Origin: Actinomycetota bacterium
GTDB lineage: Bacteria > Actinomycetota > AC-67
Assembly (NCBI GenBank): GCA_020201525.1
Contig: JAIVGO010000004.1
Coordinates: 1 to 41,882 of the forward strand
Length of the DNA: 41,882 nucleotides
Direction of reading: 5' to 3'
In this document: positions 35,012 to 41,882 of the stretch, one piece after another
How positions within the stretch are numbered: position 1 is the first letter of the stretch
How the letters are laid out: the number at the start of each line of letters is the position of its first letter
The notes under the pieces: generated by a model
Seen by the model: the letters and a program-made list of their open reading frames with translations, nothing else
The model's database searches: none
What the model was told of the DNA's origin: nothing
Translations under genes and position numbers: made by a program

Positions 35012-35770
35012 TCACGCCGGCTTCGAGAGATCCCTCCTCGCCTCCGGCTCCAGCCCACGTGTCGGCTGGACCGGCTTGCGGCCGCGCTCGGTGCGCCAAA
35101 TCGAAAATGCTGCCGTCGATGCGGTGAGCCAAGCGAGTCCGAGCACCGCACCGCCCACAACGTCGGTAATGAAATGCACGCCGAGTGCGAGCCGCGACGT
35201 GCCGATCGCGGCGACGAGGAATGCCCAGCCGGCGATTGCCCAGGCTCGCCACCGTTTTGGGATGACGGGGAAGAAGATCAGCAAAAGCGCGCCGTAGACA
35301 TAGGTGGACGACATCGTGTGGCCCGAAGGAAAGCTCTGGCCGTGCGCCGTGATGATCGGATGATCGACGCTCGGGCGGTCGCGGTCGACCACGATTTTGA
35401 CCACCGAGTCGATCAAGCTTCCGCCGATGGCGGTGACGGCGAGGAACGCTCCGAGCCGGTATCGCTTCCGCCAGATGAGGAATGCGCCGGCAGAGATGGA
35501 AATCAACGTGAGAAACGGTGGTGCTCCCGTGAATGAAATGACCTCGAGCATCCAAATGAGCACTCGTTTGCCGGCGACGGCATGGTGCAAGGCGCGGGCC
35601 GCGGCCGTGTCGTAGCGAACGAGTGATCCTTTCCGTACGACTTGGTCCAATAGGAAACCAAACGGTACGCCGGCAAGGACAACGGCAAGGCCGAACAACG
35701 TCGCGCGCAAACCGTATCGCTCGTTCGGATCGAGCCGGGATCGTACGGTTCTCGGGAGCCAGCCTTCCAT
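35012..35770 (-). CDS. PAP2-family membrane phosphatase
   Basis: This 252-residue protein has about five or six membrane segments and all three phosphatase motifs: KIVVDRDRP (125-133), SFPSGHT (146-152) and SRLALGVHFITD (192-203, with catalytic His199). Likely substrates are undecaprenyl pyrophosphate, phosphatidate or phosphatidylglycerophosphate, on the outer face. It ends 4 nt from the recG stop on the opposite strand and diverges from the DedA-like gene. The nearby DedA-like and PAP2-DAGK genes suggest a membrane-lipid cluster. Confidence 0.9.
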   Translation of the reverse strand: MEGWLPRTVRSRLDPNERYGLRATLFGLAVVLAGVPFGFLLDQVVRKGSLVRYDTAAARALHHAVAGKRVLIWMLEVISFTGAPPFLTLISISAGAFLIWRKRYRLGAFLAVTAIGGSLIDSVVKIVVDRDRPSVDHPIITAHGQSFPSGHTMSSTYVYGALLLIFFPVIPKRWRAWAIAGWAFLVAAIGTSRLALGVHFITDVVGGAVLGLAWLTASTAAFSIWRTERGRKPVQPTRGLEPEARRDLSKPA

Positions 35771-35813
35771 CGTGATTGGTTTGCCCAGCCCGTCGCGGTG
35801 GAAACATCAGGTG

Positions 35814-36476
35814 ATGAAAATCGCCGAACGCAAGCGCGCGCCACGCAATCAAACAATGCCGGAGCGCTGGAAGGTACCGCTTCTCGCGCTCTCGGTCGTA
35901 CGCATCGCGCTCGGGATCGTCGCAATTCCTCTCGCGCCCGCGCTGTATAGGAAGCACTATCTCATCCTGGTGTTGTTACGTCCGACGAAGGACGTTTTGC
36001 TCTTCGGGGGCTTTCTCGCTCGCCAGCACAAAGTCAATCTTCTGCACATCGTCGCGGCGGCGATACCACTCGCGATCCTCGGCGTCTGGCACGCGTTCGC
36101 GGTCGGCCGCGCGCACAAGAAGGAGATCCGTGCGGGAAAGATACCCGGAATCGGGGCGCACATCATTCACGTCAAGCGTGTGAAGACGATGCAGAAGGTG
36201 CTCAAGAAGAAAGGTGCCAAGCTCGTGCTTATCGGACGCCTTGCCGTCTTTCCATCTGCGGCGCTGGGAATGGCTGCCGGCGCGTCGGGGATGCGCGCGC
36301 GTGAGTTCATGGGGGTCGATCTCGCCGGCGGCCTCATATCGGTCGCGGAAGCGCTCGGCGCCGGATTCATTCTCGGCGGCGCATACAAGAGTGGGAAGCA
36401 CTGGATCACCTTCGCGGGTGTCGCAGCTTTGATTGCGTTCGGGATCCTGCTCGGGCGATACATCCGCCGCGAATAG
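35814..36476 (+). CDS. DedA-like (SNARE-associated) membrane protein
   Basis: This protein of about 220 residues has three or four hydrophobic segments and the DedA hallmark GRLAVFPSAALGMAAGASGMRAREF (R..P...G..AG...M...F) near 143-167. DedA/UptA-type proteins move undecaprenyl phosphate or other lipids across the membrane and support membrane energetics. The start is uncertain: the frame is open from GTG 35772, ATG 35814 gives a basic N-terminus (MKIAERKRAPR), and ATG 35856 sits just before the first membrane segment. It abuts the convergent PAP2-DAGK gene with no gap between stops. Confidence 0.78.
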   Translation: MKIAERKRAPRNQTMPERWKVPLLALSVVRIALGIVAIPLAPALYRKHYLILVLLRPTKDVLLFGGFLARQHKVNLLHIVAAAIPLAILGVWHAFAVGRAHKKEIRAGKIPGIGAHIIHVKRVKTMQKVLKKKGAKLVLIGRLAVFPSAALGMAAGASGMRAREFMGVDLAGGLISVAEALGAGFILGGAYKSGKHWITFAGVAALIAFGILLGRYIRRE

Positions 36477-37961
36477 TCAGGCCGGCTCCGGTATGAAGAC
36501 CTCGAGGGGCTTTTGCATCTTCTCGATGACGAACTCTTCTTGGCCTTCGAACGTCTCGCCGTCGTGCGCCAGGCGCAGCGGACCGGCCAATGATTTGATG
36601 TGTACGCGGTCGGTCGTCCAGGCTTCGAAGGCCGGCGCCCTGCCGACGGCTGTGCCGGACACGAGCGCGCCGATGCGCGGGAACTCGCGGTCCGCGCGCA
36701 GGACGCGAACGTCGAGAACTCCGTCGTCGAGCGCAACGCGGCGAACCGGAGCGAAGCCGCGGGGCTCGTACCGGCCGTTGCCGATGAAGATCGACCACAC
36801 CGACATCCGCCGTCCATCGATCTCGAGGCGGATCGGTTCGCTCCTGCGCAGCACCCGACCGAGCGCGACCGCGAGCGCCGGCCATTTGCCGATGCGGTCC
36901 TCCAAACGCTCGCGTTCGTCGACGATCTCGGGATACAGCCCAATGCTGGCGGTGTTCAGGAAGAGCCGTCCCGCAATCGACGCCGCGTCGACGCGGCCCA
37001 CGCGAGACTGCTCGATCGCCGTCAGTGCGTCGGAAACGTCGTCGATTCCGAGATCGTGCGCGAAATGATTCAGCGTCCCGGCCGGAAAGACGGCGAGCGG
37101 AACGCCGAGCTCGAGCGCAATCTCCGCGGCCGCGGTTGCGGAGCCGTCGCCGCCTGCCGCGCCGACGAACGATGTGTGCTTGCCGCCTTCTCTACGCAAC
37201 ACCTCGGTGATGTCGCCGTCGACATCCAGCAGACGCGCTTCGGGAAGCGCCGCGCGTATTTCTTTGCGGGGATCCGTCGCGGTTGCCGGGCCGGCCGAGG
37301 AGTTCACCGTGATGACACCGCCGCGTGCCGGTTTCGACGCGAGTGTTCGCACGGACTTGATCCGGGCGCCGGCAAGCTGCTCGGCGCGGGCGCGGCCGCG
37401 TCGATGGACGGCCACGGCAACGCCCGCCCCGATCGCCGCGCCGGCGGCGACGTCGAGCGGATAGTGAACCCCGGTGTACACGCGCGAGACTCCCACCCCG
37501 GTCGCAAGAACACCGAGCGGAAGTGCGGCCGGTGGAAACTCGAGGGCCGCCGCCGTTGCAAACGCTGCGGCCGATGCGGTGTGACCCGACGGAAAGGACG
37601 ACGAGACCGGCGCGCGCAGCAAGCGGCGAATGCTGGGAACGGGTCGGGAATCGGGACGGTGCCTCCTGAACGCCAGCTTCACCGGCCCGTTGATGATCGC
37701 CGATGTGATGGCAACGGACGTCAGGCCGCGGGCCGCCGCCGAACGGCCCTTTCGTCCGGACGTCGCCGACAGGACGGCTGCCGCGGCCATCCACAGACGC
37801 GACTTGTTCGCAGCGCGCGACAGCTTGGGAAGCGTCGAGTCGAAAAACGGCGAGCGCGCGTTTGCGACGCGCAGGAACAGCTCTTCGTCGATCTTTTGAA
37901 GAGCAGGCGGAAGATGCCGGCGGCCCGTCATGAGGGCGAGGCGCAACGAGGCTTTGTCCAT
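36477..37961 (-). CDS. Fused PAP2 phosphatase - diacylglycerol kinase
   Basis: This 494-residue bifunctional protein has a PAP2 half at about 1-205, with KLAFRRHRP, SSFPSGHT and SRVYTGVHYPLDV. A DAGK-type lipid kinase half covers about 205-494, with AAGGDGSATAAAE for nucleotide binding, PAGTLNHFAHDLGI, and NGRYEPRG and LDDGVLDVRVL toward the end. Together they could interconvert phosphatidate and diacylglycerol or process a related polyprenyl or glycolipid phosphate. The fusion is known in Actinomycetota. ATG 37961 lies close to the rsmD promoter, from which it diverges. The substrate is not determinable here. Confidence 0.88.
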   Translation of the reverse strand: MDKASLRLALMTGRRHLPPALQKIDEELFLRVANARSPFFDSTLPKLSRAANKSRLWMAAAAVLSATSGRKGRSAAARGLTSVAITSAIINGPVKLAFRRHRPDSRPVPSIRRLLRAPVSSSFPSGHTASAAAFATAAALEFPPAALPLGVLATGVGVSRVYTGVHYPLDVAAGAAIGAGVAVAVHRRGRARAEQLAGARIKSVRTLASKPARGGVITVNSSAGPATATDPRKEIRAALPEARLLDVDGDITEVLRREGGKHTSFVGAAGGDGSATAAAEIALELGVPLAVFPAGTLNHFAHDLGIDDVSDALTAIEQSRVGRVDAASIAGRLFLNTASIGLYPEIVDERERLEDRIGKWPALAVALGRVLRRSEPIRLEIDGRRMSVWSIFIGNGRYEPRGFAPVRRVALDDGVLDVRVLRADREFPRIGALVSGTAVGRAPAFEAWTTDRVHIKSLAGPLRLAHDGETFEGQEEFVIEKMQKPLEVFIPEPA

Positions 37962-38007
37962 GGTTGCCCGGTACTTACCCAGCGACGGCCGTCACCGAAC
38001 GATCCGT

Positions 38008-38013
38008 TAGTCT
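38008..38013 (+). promoter_or_regulatory. -10 box for leaderless rsmD mRNA
   Basis: TAGTCT is followed by 6 nt (CGGGCT) and the ATG of rsmD, without a Shine-Dalgarno, matching the geometry at thiL and fakA. Confidence 0.55.
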
Positions 38014-38019
38014 CGGGCT

Positions 38020-38571
38020 ATGCGTGTGGTCGGGGGAGCGGCGAAGGGTCGCCGGCTGCGGGCGCCCAAGGGGCCGTCGGTGCGCCCGACCGCGGATCAC
38101 GTCCGCCAAGCGATTTTCGACATCATCGGGCCGAGCGTCGGCGACGCGCGGGTCCTCGACCTCTTCGCCGGCAGCGGCGCCATGGGGATCGAAGCGTTGT
38201 CCAGGGGAGCCCGGCACTCCGTCTTCGTGGAGCAGTCCCGCGACGCCTGCGACGTGATCCTGACCAATCTGGAGGCGACGGGGCTGCGGACGTCGGCGGC
38301 CATCCGGCGCGCGGATGCGGCCCGGGTCGTCGCGCGTCCGGCTCCCGAGCCGTTCGATCTGGTTCTAATTGACCCTCCTTACAACCGCGGCTTAGGATTC
38401 GTGGCCCGTATCCTGGGGAAACTCGCCGCCGGTGGCTGGCTGGCGCCGGGATCGACGATCGTCGTCGAGGCCGCGACCGGAGGCGTCGAATGGCCGGAGG
38501 GGTTGCGCGAAACCAGGGTCCGGTCCTTCGGAAGGACCCAAGTGAGCGTGGCGGTGAATGAAAATGACTGA
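38020..38571 (+). CDS. rsmD: 16S rRNA (guanine-N2-)-methyltransferase RsmD
   Basis: This 183-residue class I SAM methyltransferase makes m2G966 in 16S rRNA. MRVVGGAAKGRRLRAP (1-16) and RPTADHVRQAIFDII are the family's N-terminal motifs. DLFAGSGAMGIEALSRG (47-63) binds SAM, and DPPY (about 118-121) is the catalytic motif. The ATG is at 38020. It overlaps coaD and heads the rsmD-coaD-coiled coil run. Confidence 0.94.
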   Translation: MRVVGGAAKGRRLRAPKGPSVRPTADHVRQAIFDIIGPSVGDARVLDLFAGSGAMGIEALSRGARHSVFVEQSRDACDVILTNLEATGLRTSAAIRRADAARVVARPAPEPFDLVLIDPPYNRGLGFVARILGKLAAGGWLAPGSTIVVEAATGGVEWPEGLRETRVRSFGRTQVSVAVNEND

Positions 38572-39052
38572 TGGGCTGACGGCGATCTATCCGGGGACGT
38601 TCGACCCGGTGACGAACGGCCACCTCGACATCATCGAGCGGGCCGCGCGGCACGTGGCGCGTCTCGTCGTTGCCGTGTCCCAAAACCCGTCGAAAACGCC
38701 CTTGTTCTCTCTCGAGGAACGCATCGCGCTCGCGAAGGAAGTCACCGCAAGCATCGAGCACGTCGAAGTCGACTCCTTCGACGGCTTATTGGTCGAGTAT
38801 GCCGGCCGCAAGGGAGCGAAGGTCCTGATCAAAGGGCTCCGCGCGGTCAGCGACTTCGAGTACGAGATGCAGATGGCGCAAATGAACGTGCGGCTCGCCG
38901 AAGTCGAGACGCTTTTCATGGTCGCCAGCCCGCGGCACAGCTTTTTGTCTTCGAGCCTCGTGAAAGAAGTCGCACGTCTGGGCGGAGATGTGGAAGGGCT
39001 CGTCCCGCCGGAAGTGGCGCGCAGAATGAAGGAGCGGTTCCGTGGAGACTAG
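38564..39052 (+). CDS. coaD: Phosphopantetheine adenylyltransferase
   Basis: This 162-residue nucleotidyltransferase transfers AMP to 4'-phosphopantetheine in coenzyme A synthesis. AIYPGTFDPVTNGHLDII (7-24) holds the T/HxGH motif, LIKGLRAVSDFEYEMQMA binds substrate, and SSSLVKEVA corresponds to the ISSTxVR motif. ATG 38564 is preferred to ATG 38558 because GGTGA (38553-38557) lies 6 nt upstream of it. It overlaps the end of rsmD, a widely conserved pairing. Confidence 0.95.
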   Translation: MTDGLTAIYPGTFDPVTNGHLDIIERAARHVARLVVAVSQNPSKTPLFSLEERIALAKEVTASIEHVEVDSFDGLLVEYAGRKGAKVLIKGLRAVSDFEYEMQMAQMNVRLAEVETLFMVASPRHSFLSSSLVKEVARLGGDVEGLVPPEVARRMKERFRGD

Positions 39053-39584
39053 TGAAGAGCAGTATCTGCAAGAGCCCGTCGCCGTAGGGACGATGAGCGT
39101 GCTCGAAGACTTGCTCCACCAGCTCGAGGACATCGTCACCTCGGCCCGGTCGATGCCGCTGTCCACGTCGGCGATCGTGCACCGACAGGATCTGCTCGAG
39201 ATCATCGAGACCCTGAAGCGCTCGCTCCCGGAAGAGGTCGCGCGGGCGCGAACGATCATTCGCGACGCGGAAGAGGTCCTCGACCGTGCGAAGAAGGAGG
39301 GCCTTCGTATCCTCGAGCAGGCGAAGGTCGAACGGGAGCGTCTCGTGTCCAAGACCGAGGTCGTCGAAGCCGCGACCCGGGAGGCCGAGCGGCTGATGGC
39401 CCAGGCCGAGATGCACTCGCGCAAGATCCGCGGCGAAGCCGAGCGGTACGTCGAGGGGAAGCTCGCGAACTTTGAGATCGTCCTGCAGAAGACGCTGGCC
39501 GCGGTCGAGCGAGGCCGGGCCCGCCTCGAAGGGCGCCGCGAAGCCGACGTCCTGTCGCCCGAGGAGCTCGGCGAAGAGGCCTGA
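39042..39584 (+). CDS. Coiled-coil protein (DivIVA / ATP-synthase-b-like)
   Basis: This 180-residue, highly charged, mostly helical protein has heptad-rich stretches (about 60-165: EEVARARTIIRDAEEVLDRAKKEG, EAATREAERLMAQAE, SRKIRGEAERYVEGKL). Database names for homologs at this locus vary between DivIVA-domain and ATP synthase F0 subunit b-like; no membrane segment is present, so a true b subunit is unlikely. GTG 39042 has AAGGAG 8 nt upstream and overlaps the coaD end by 11 nt. A role in polar growth or envelope organisation is plausible but unproven. Confidence 0.75.
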   Translation: METSEEQYLQEPVAVGTMSVLEDLLHQLEDIVTSARSMPLSTSAIVHRQDLLEIIETLKRSLPEEVARARTIIRDAEEVLDRAKKEGLRILEQAKVERERLVSKTEVVEAATREAERLMAQAEMHSRKIRGEAERYVEGKLANFEIVLQKTLAAVERGRARLEGRREADVLSPEELGEEA

Positions 39585-39630
39585 TCCGGCGCATTTCCGC
39601 AGGTCAGCGGTCCATTTCGTGCCGCTGTGA

Positions 39631-39636
39631 TATTCT
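39631..39636 (+). promoter_or_regulatory. Candidate -10 box for yceD-rpmF
   Basis: TATTCT lies 9 nt before ATG 39646 in an otherwise GC-rich gap, suggesting a promoter for the yceD-rpmF-rnc-mutM unit with a very short leader. Confidence 0.45.
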
Positions 39637-39645
39637 GTAACTCAC

Positions 39646-40188
39646 ATGCCGCCGAAGGAGATGACTGCCGTGCGCGAGGCGAGAAGCCTCTTGATTGACG
39701 TGTCCGAATTGCTCCGGAGTCCGGGTTCGTCCCGCCGTCTCGAGCTCGAAGAGGAGGTTGCCGGCCTTGCCGTGCCCATGGCACATGTCGCCGGGGCGCC
39801 GGTGCTGGACCTCCTGGCCGAGCGCGTCGTGGAGGGCATTTTGATCTCCGGGACGGTGTCCGGTGCGCTGGAGCTCGAGTGCATCCGCTGCCTGACGGAG
39901 GTCGAGGATGTCTTCTCGGTGCCGGTGTCGGAGCTCTTCGCGACCGGCGAGATCGCACCCGGCGACGAGGTCTACCCGGTCGAGGGCGACCACATCGACC
40001 TGGAACCGATGGTGCGGGACGCGGTGGTTCTCGGGCTGCCGCTCAATCCGCTGTGCCGTCCCGACTGCAAAGGGCTGTGCCCGCAGTGCGGCCAGGACCT
40101 GAATGAGGCCGATTGCGGCCACCGCCCTGAGCGGATCGATGTCCGTTGGGAGCCGCTGCGCCGGCTCAAGGAAACGATGGGAGAGTAA
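39646..40188 (+). CDS. YceD/DUF177 family protein
   Basis: This 180-residue protein belongs to the DUF177 (YceD) family, encoded directly before rpmF in most bacteria and linked to 23S rRNA accumulation. The core LDLLAERVVEGILISG...LECIRCLTEVED (about 62-93) is typical. A C-terminal Cys cluster (CRPDCKGLCPQCGQDL, with CGH after it) probably binds zinc. The start is uncertain: ATG 39646 follows the promoter closely, while GTG 39670 has AAGGAG 9 nt upstream. Its stop directly abuts the rpmF ATG. Confidence 0.88.
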   Translation: MPPKEMTAVREARSLLIDVSELLRSPGSSRRLELEEEVAGLAVPMAHVAGAPVLDLLAERVVEGILISGTVSGALELECIRCLTEVEDVFSVPVSELFATGEIAPGDEVYPVEGDHIDLEPMVRDAVVLGLPLNPLCRPDCKGLCPQCGQDLNEADCGHRPERIDVRWEPLRRLKETMGE

Positions 40189-40371
40189 ATGCCTGTTCCG
40201 AAGAGAAGGAAGCCGAAGTCGCGCACGCGCAGCCGCAAGGCGCAGTGGCGCAACAGCGGCAGCGTTCCTGCGTACGCAACGTGTCCGCAGTGTCACCAGA
40301 CGAAGCTCCCGCACCAAGCGTGTGGAAACTGCGGGACGTACGCCGGGCGACAGGCGCTCCCCGTCGAGTGA
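40189..40371 (+). CDS. rpmF: 50S ribosomal protein L32
   Basis: This 60-residue ribosomal protein has the canonical MPVPKRRKPKSRTRSRKAQW start and two zinc-binding pairs, CPQC (32-35) and CGNC (45-48). ATG 40189 immediately follows the yceD stop (TAAATG), so translation is coupled. rnc begins 4 nt after its stop. Confidence 0.97.
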   Translation: MPVPKRRKPKSRTRSRKAQWRNSGSVPAYATCPQCHQTKLPHQACGNCGTYAGRQALPVE

Positions 40372-40375
40372 TTCG

Positions 40376-41122
40376 ATGACGAAACTGCGCGGCCGCAGCC
40401 TCGGCCGCCGGGCGTCCGCGCTCGAGCGACGGGTCGGCGTGCGATTTCGCGACAAGGACCTGTTGAAGCTCGCGCTTACGCACCGCTCGTATGCATACGA
40501 GCAAGGCGGACTACCGACAAATGAACGCTTGGAGTTCCTCGGCGACGCGGTCCTTGGCATCGTCATCACCGAATCGATCTACAATGAGTTTCCAACCCTG
40601 CCGGAAGGGAGCCTCGCGAAGATGCGCGCGGCTTTGGTGAACATGATCGTGCTCGCCGACGTCGCGCGCGAGATCGGGCTCGGCGAATCGATCTTGCTCG
40701 GACGCGGCGAAGAGATGACCGGCGGCCGCGACAAGTCGTCGATCCTCGCCGACGCTTTCGAGGCGCTGCTGGGCGCGTATTTCCTGGACCGGGGAATAAA
40801 GGCCGCCCAGAAGATGATTCTAGATATCTTCATGCCGCGGATTCGCGGACAGGTCGAAGGCGGAACGACGATCGATTACAAGACGTCGCTGCAGGAGATG
40901 GCGGCGGCGCAATTGGGATCGCTGCCCGACTACCAGATTTCCGAGGCCGGTCCCGATCATGCAAAGCGCTTCAATGCGACCGTGTACTTGCGGGGCACGG
41001 CATTCGGCACCGGCGAAGGCCGGTCGAAGAAAGAGGCCGAACAGGCCGCGGCAAAGATTGCCGTCGAGCGCCTGCGCACGTCCGAAGAACCACCGCCCGA
41101 GCAAGAACCGGCCAGGAGATGA
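40376..41122 (+). CDS. rnc: Ribonuclease III
   Basis: This 248-residue double-strand-specific endoribonuclease processes rRNA precursors and structured mRNAs. The endonuclease signature NERLEFLGDAVLG (about 43-55) and the second acidic site in KSSILADAFEALLGAYFLD form the dimeric metal centre. A C-terminal dsRNA-binding domain runs from about 165 (DYKTSLQEMAAAQLG) to about 235 (SKKEAEQAAAKIAVERL). ATG 40376 is 4 nt after rpmF. A Pro/Glu-rich tail ends the protein, and the stop is one base before the mutM GTG. Confidence 0.96.
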   Translation: MTKLRGRSLGRRASALERRVGVRFRDKDLLKLALTHRSYAYEQGGLPTNERLEFLGDAVLGIVITESIYNEFPTLPEGSLAKMRAALVNMIVLADVAREIGLGESILLGRGEEMTGGRDKSSILADAFEALLGAYFLDRGIKAAQKMILDIFMPRIRGQVEGGTTIDYKTSLQEMAAAQLGSLPDYQISEAGPDHAKRFNATVYLRGTAFGTGEGRSKKEAEQAAAKIAVERLRTSEEPPPEQEPARR

Positions 41123-41123
41123 T

Positions 41124-41882
41124 GTGCCAGAGCTCCCAGAGGTAGAGATAGTCCGGAAGGATCTCGACCGCGACGTCGTCGGAAAGAAGATCAAAGACGT
41201 CGAGGTGAAGCTTCCGCGCATCATCCGTCGTCACAAGAACCGCAAGGAGTTCACCGACAAGCTTTTGGGGCGCGCGATCTCGAAGGTTGAGCGGCGCGGA
41301 AAGTACATCCTGCTTCGGCTCGATAACAGCGATGTGCTGGTCATGCACCTCGGTATGAGCGGCCACGTCGAGCGTACAACGGGCCGCAAAGCGCTCGACA
41401 AGCACACGCACGTCATCATCAAGTTCGTGACGGGCGGCGAGTTGCGCTTCGTCGACATGCGCACGTTCGGCGAGCTGTTCGTGTCGACGCGCGACGAGCT
41501 GGACGATGTGAAGGAGCTGCAGCACATCGCGATCGATCCGCTCGAGGATTCGTTCACGTGGCAGCACTTCTCGCAGATTTTGGGTGTGCGTCACACGAAG
41601 CTCAAGGCCCTGCTGATGGATCAGAAGTTCATTTCCGGGCTCGGGAACATCTACTCCGATGAGATCCTGTGGGCGGCGGGGCTTCGGTACGACCGACCTT
41701 CGGATTCGCTCACGTCGCAGGAAGTGCGCCGGCTGTACCGCGCGATTCAAGAGGTGTTGCAGGAGGGCATTCGGCACCGCGGCGTGACGCTCGACGACGA
41801 GACGTACAGCGACCTCTACGGCAAGGCCGGCGAGATGCAGGACCACTTGAAGGTGTACGGCCGCGAGGGCAAGCCGTGCCGC
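41124..41882 (+). CDS. mutM: Formamidopyrimidine-DNA glycosylase (3' end beyond window)
   Basis: 253 residues are visible of an enzyme that removes 8-oxoguanine and formamidopyrimidines and nicks the DNA by beta/delta elimination. After initiator Met come the catalytic Pro and Glu of PELPEVE. RRGKYILL carries the conserved Lys near residue 59, and ISGLGNIYSDEIL is the helix-two-turn-helix. The sequence runs off the window at KVYGREGKPCR, the first Cys of the zinc finger. GTG 41124 has AGGAG 5 nt upstream and begins one base after the rnc stop. Confidence 0.94.
   Translation, partial: MPELPEVEIVRKDLDRDVVGKKIKDVEVKLPRIIRRHKNRKEFTDKLLGRAISKVERRGKYILLRLDNSDVLVMHLGMSGHVERTTGRKALDKHTHVIIKFVTGGELRFVDMRTFGELFVSTRDELDDVKELQHIAIDPLEDSFTWQHFSQILGVRHTKLKALLMDQKFISGLGNIYSDEILWAAGLRYDRPSDSLTSQEVRRLYRAIQEVLQEGIRHRGVTLDDETYSDLYGKAGEMQDHLKVYGREGKPCR

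Noticed and set aside
36600..38372. 590-codon plus-strand frame across the PAP2-DAGK fusion gene
   Set aside because: It is antisense to a gene with all phosphatase and kinase motifs and lacks any domain of its own.

Overview
The window looks like a chromosomal segment of a GC-rich, deep-branching member of the Actinomycetota. The grounds are gene order typical of that phylum (cofC/plsC/gpsA/ddl; thiL/thiD; rpmB facing fakA-recG; rsmD-coaD-coiled coil-yceD-rpmF-rnc-mutM), a CofC/FbiD enzyme of coenzyme F420 synthesis, an HU protein with a Lys/Ala-rich tail, frequent GTG starts, and several promoters whose -10 box lies 6 nt before the start codon, as in leaderless transcripts. The ATP-dependent type of PEP carboxykinase is less usual for that phylum. 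Species cannot be named from this sequence.

Layout. 1-2550: the tail of a citramalate synthase gene overlaps gltX, followed by a Phd/VapC-type toxin-antitoxin pair and two tRNA genes, tRNA-Gln(CTG) and tRNA-Glu(CTC). 2540-14352: an island of about 11.8 kb inserted at the 3' end of tRNA-Glu. A large serine recombinase reads its last 16 codons and its stop from the tRNA antisense strand, and a 12-bp direct repeat of the tRNA end (2540-2551 and 14341-14352) brackets the island. Inside are a replication-relaxation protein, a small linking ORF and a gene-poor stretch of about 1.8 kb with iteron-like repeats, helically phased short tandem repeats and mutually exclusive hairpins. Then come a 1,895-residue secreted Rhs/YD-repeat protein, two related small membrane proteins just downstream (candidate immunity proteins), a possible transposase scrap, and a decayed copy of a piece of the Rhs gene next to the right boundary.

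14353-27431: envelope and cell-surface genes (lipoprotein, GT87-type glycosyltransferase, 12-repeat NHL protein), an M20 peptidase, HU with a clear promoter and terminator, a cold-shock protein/hydrolase pair, cofC, and the four-gene operon plsC-gpsA-PLP sulfur enzyme-ddl, each junction an ATGA overlap. A single-domain Lrp/AsnC protein and a small secreted eight-cysteine protein follow.

27432-41882: pckA with a perfect TGTGA-N6-TCACA (CRP/GlxR-type) site over its predicted transcription start, dodecin, thiL-thiD, rpmB, fakA-recG, three membrane-lipid proteins (PAP2, DedA-like, PAP2-DAGK fusion), and then rsmD-coaD-coiled coil-yceD-rpmF-rnc-mutM running off the end.

The parts most likely to hold something new are the tRNA-Glu island (Rhs tip with paired membrane proteins, and the repeat-rich non-coding block) and the CRP-like operator at pckA.
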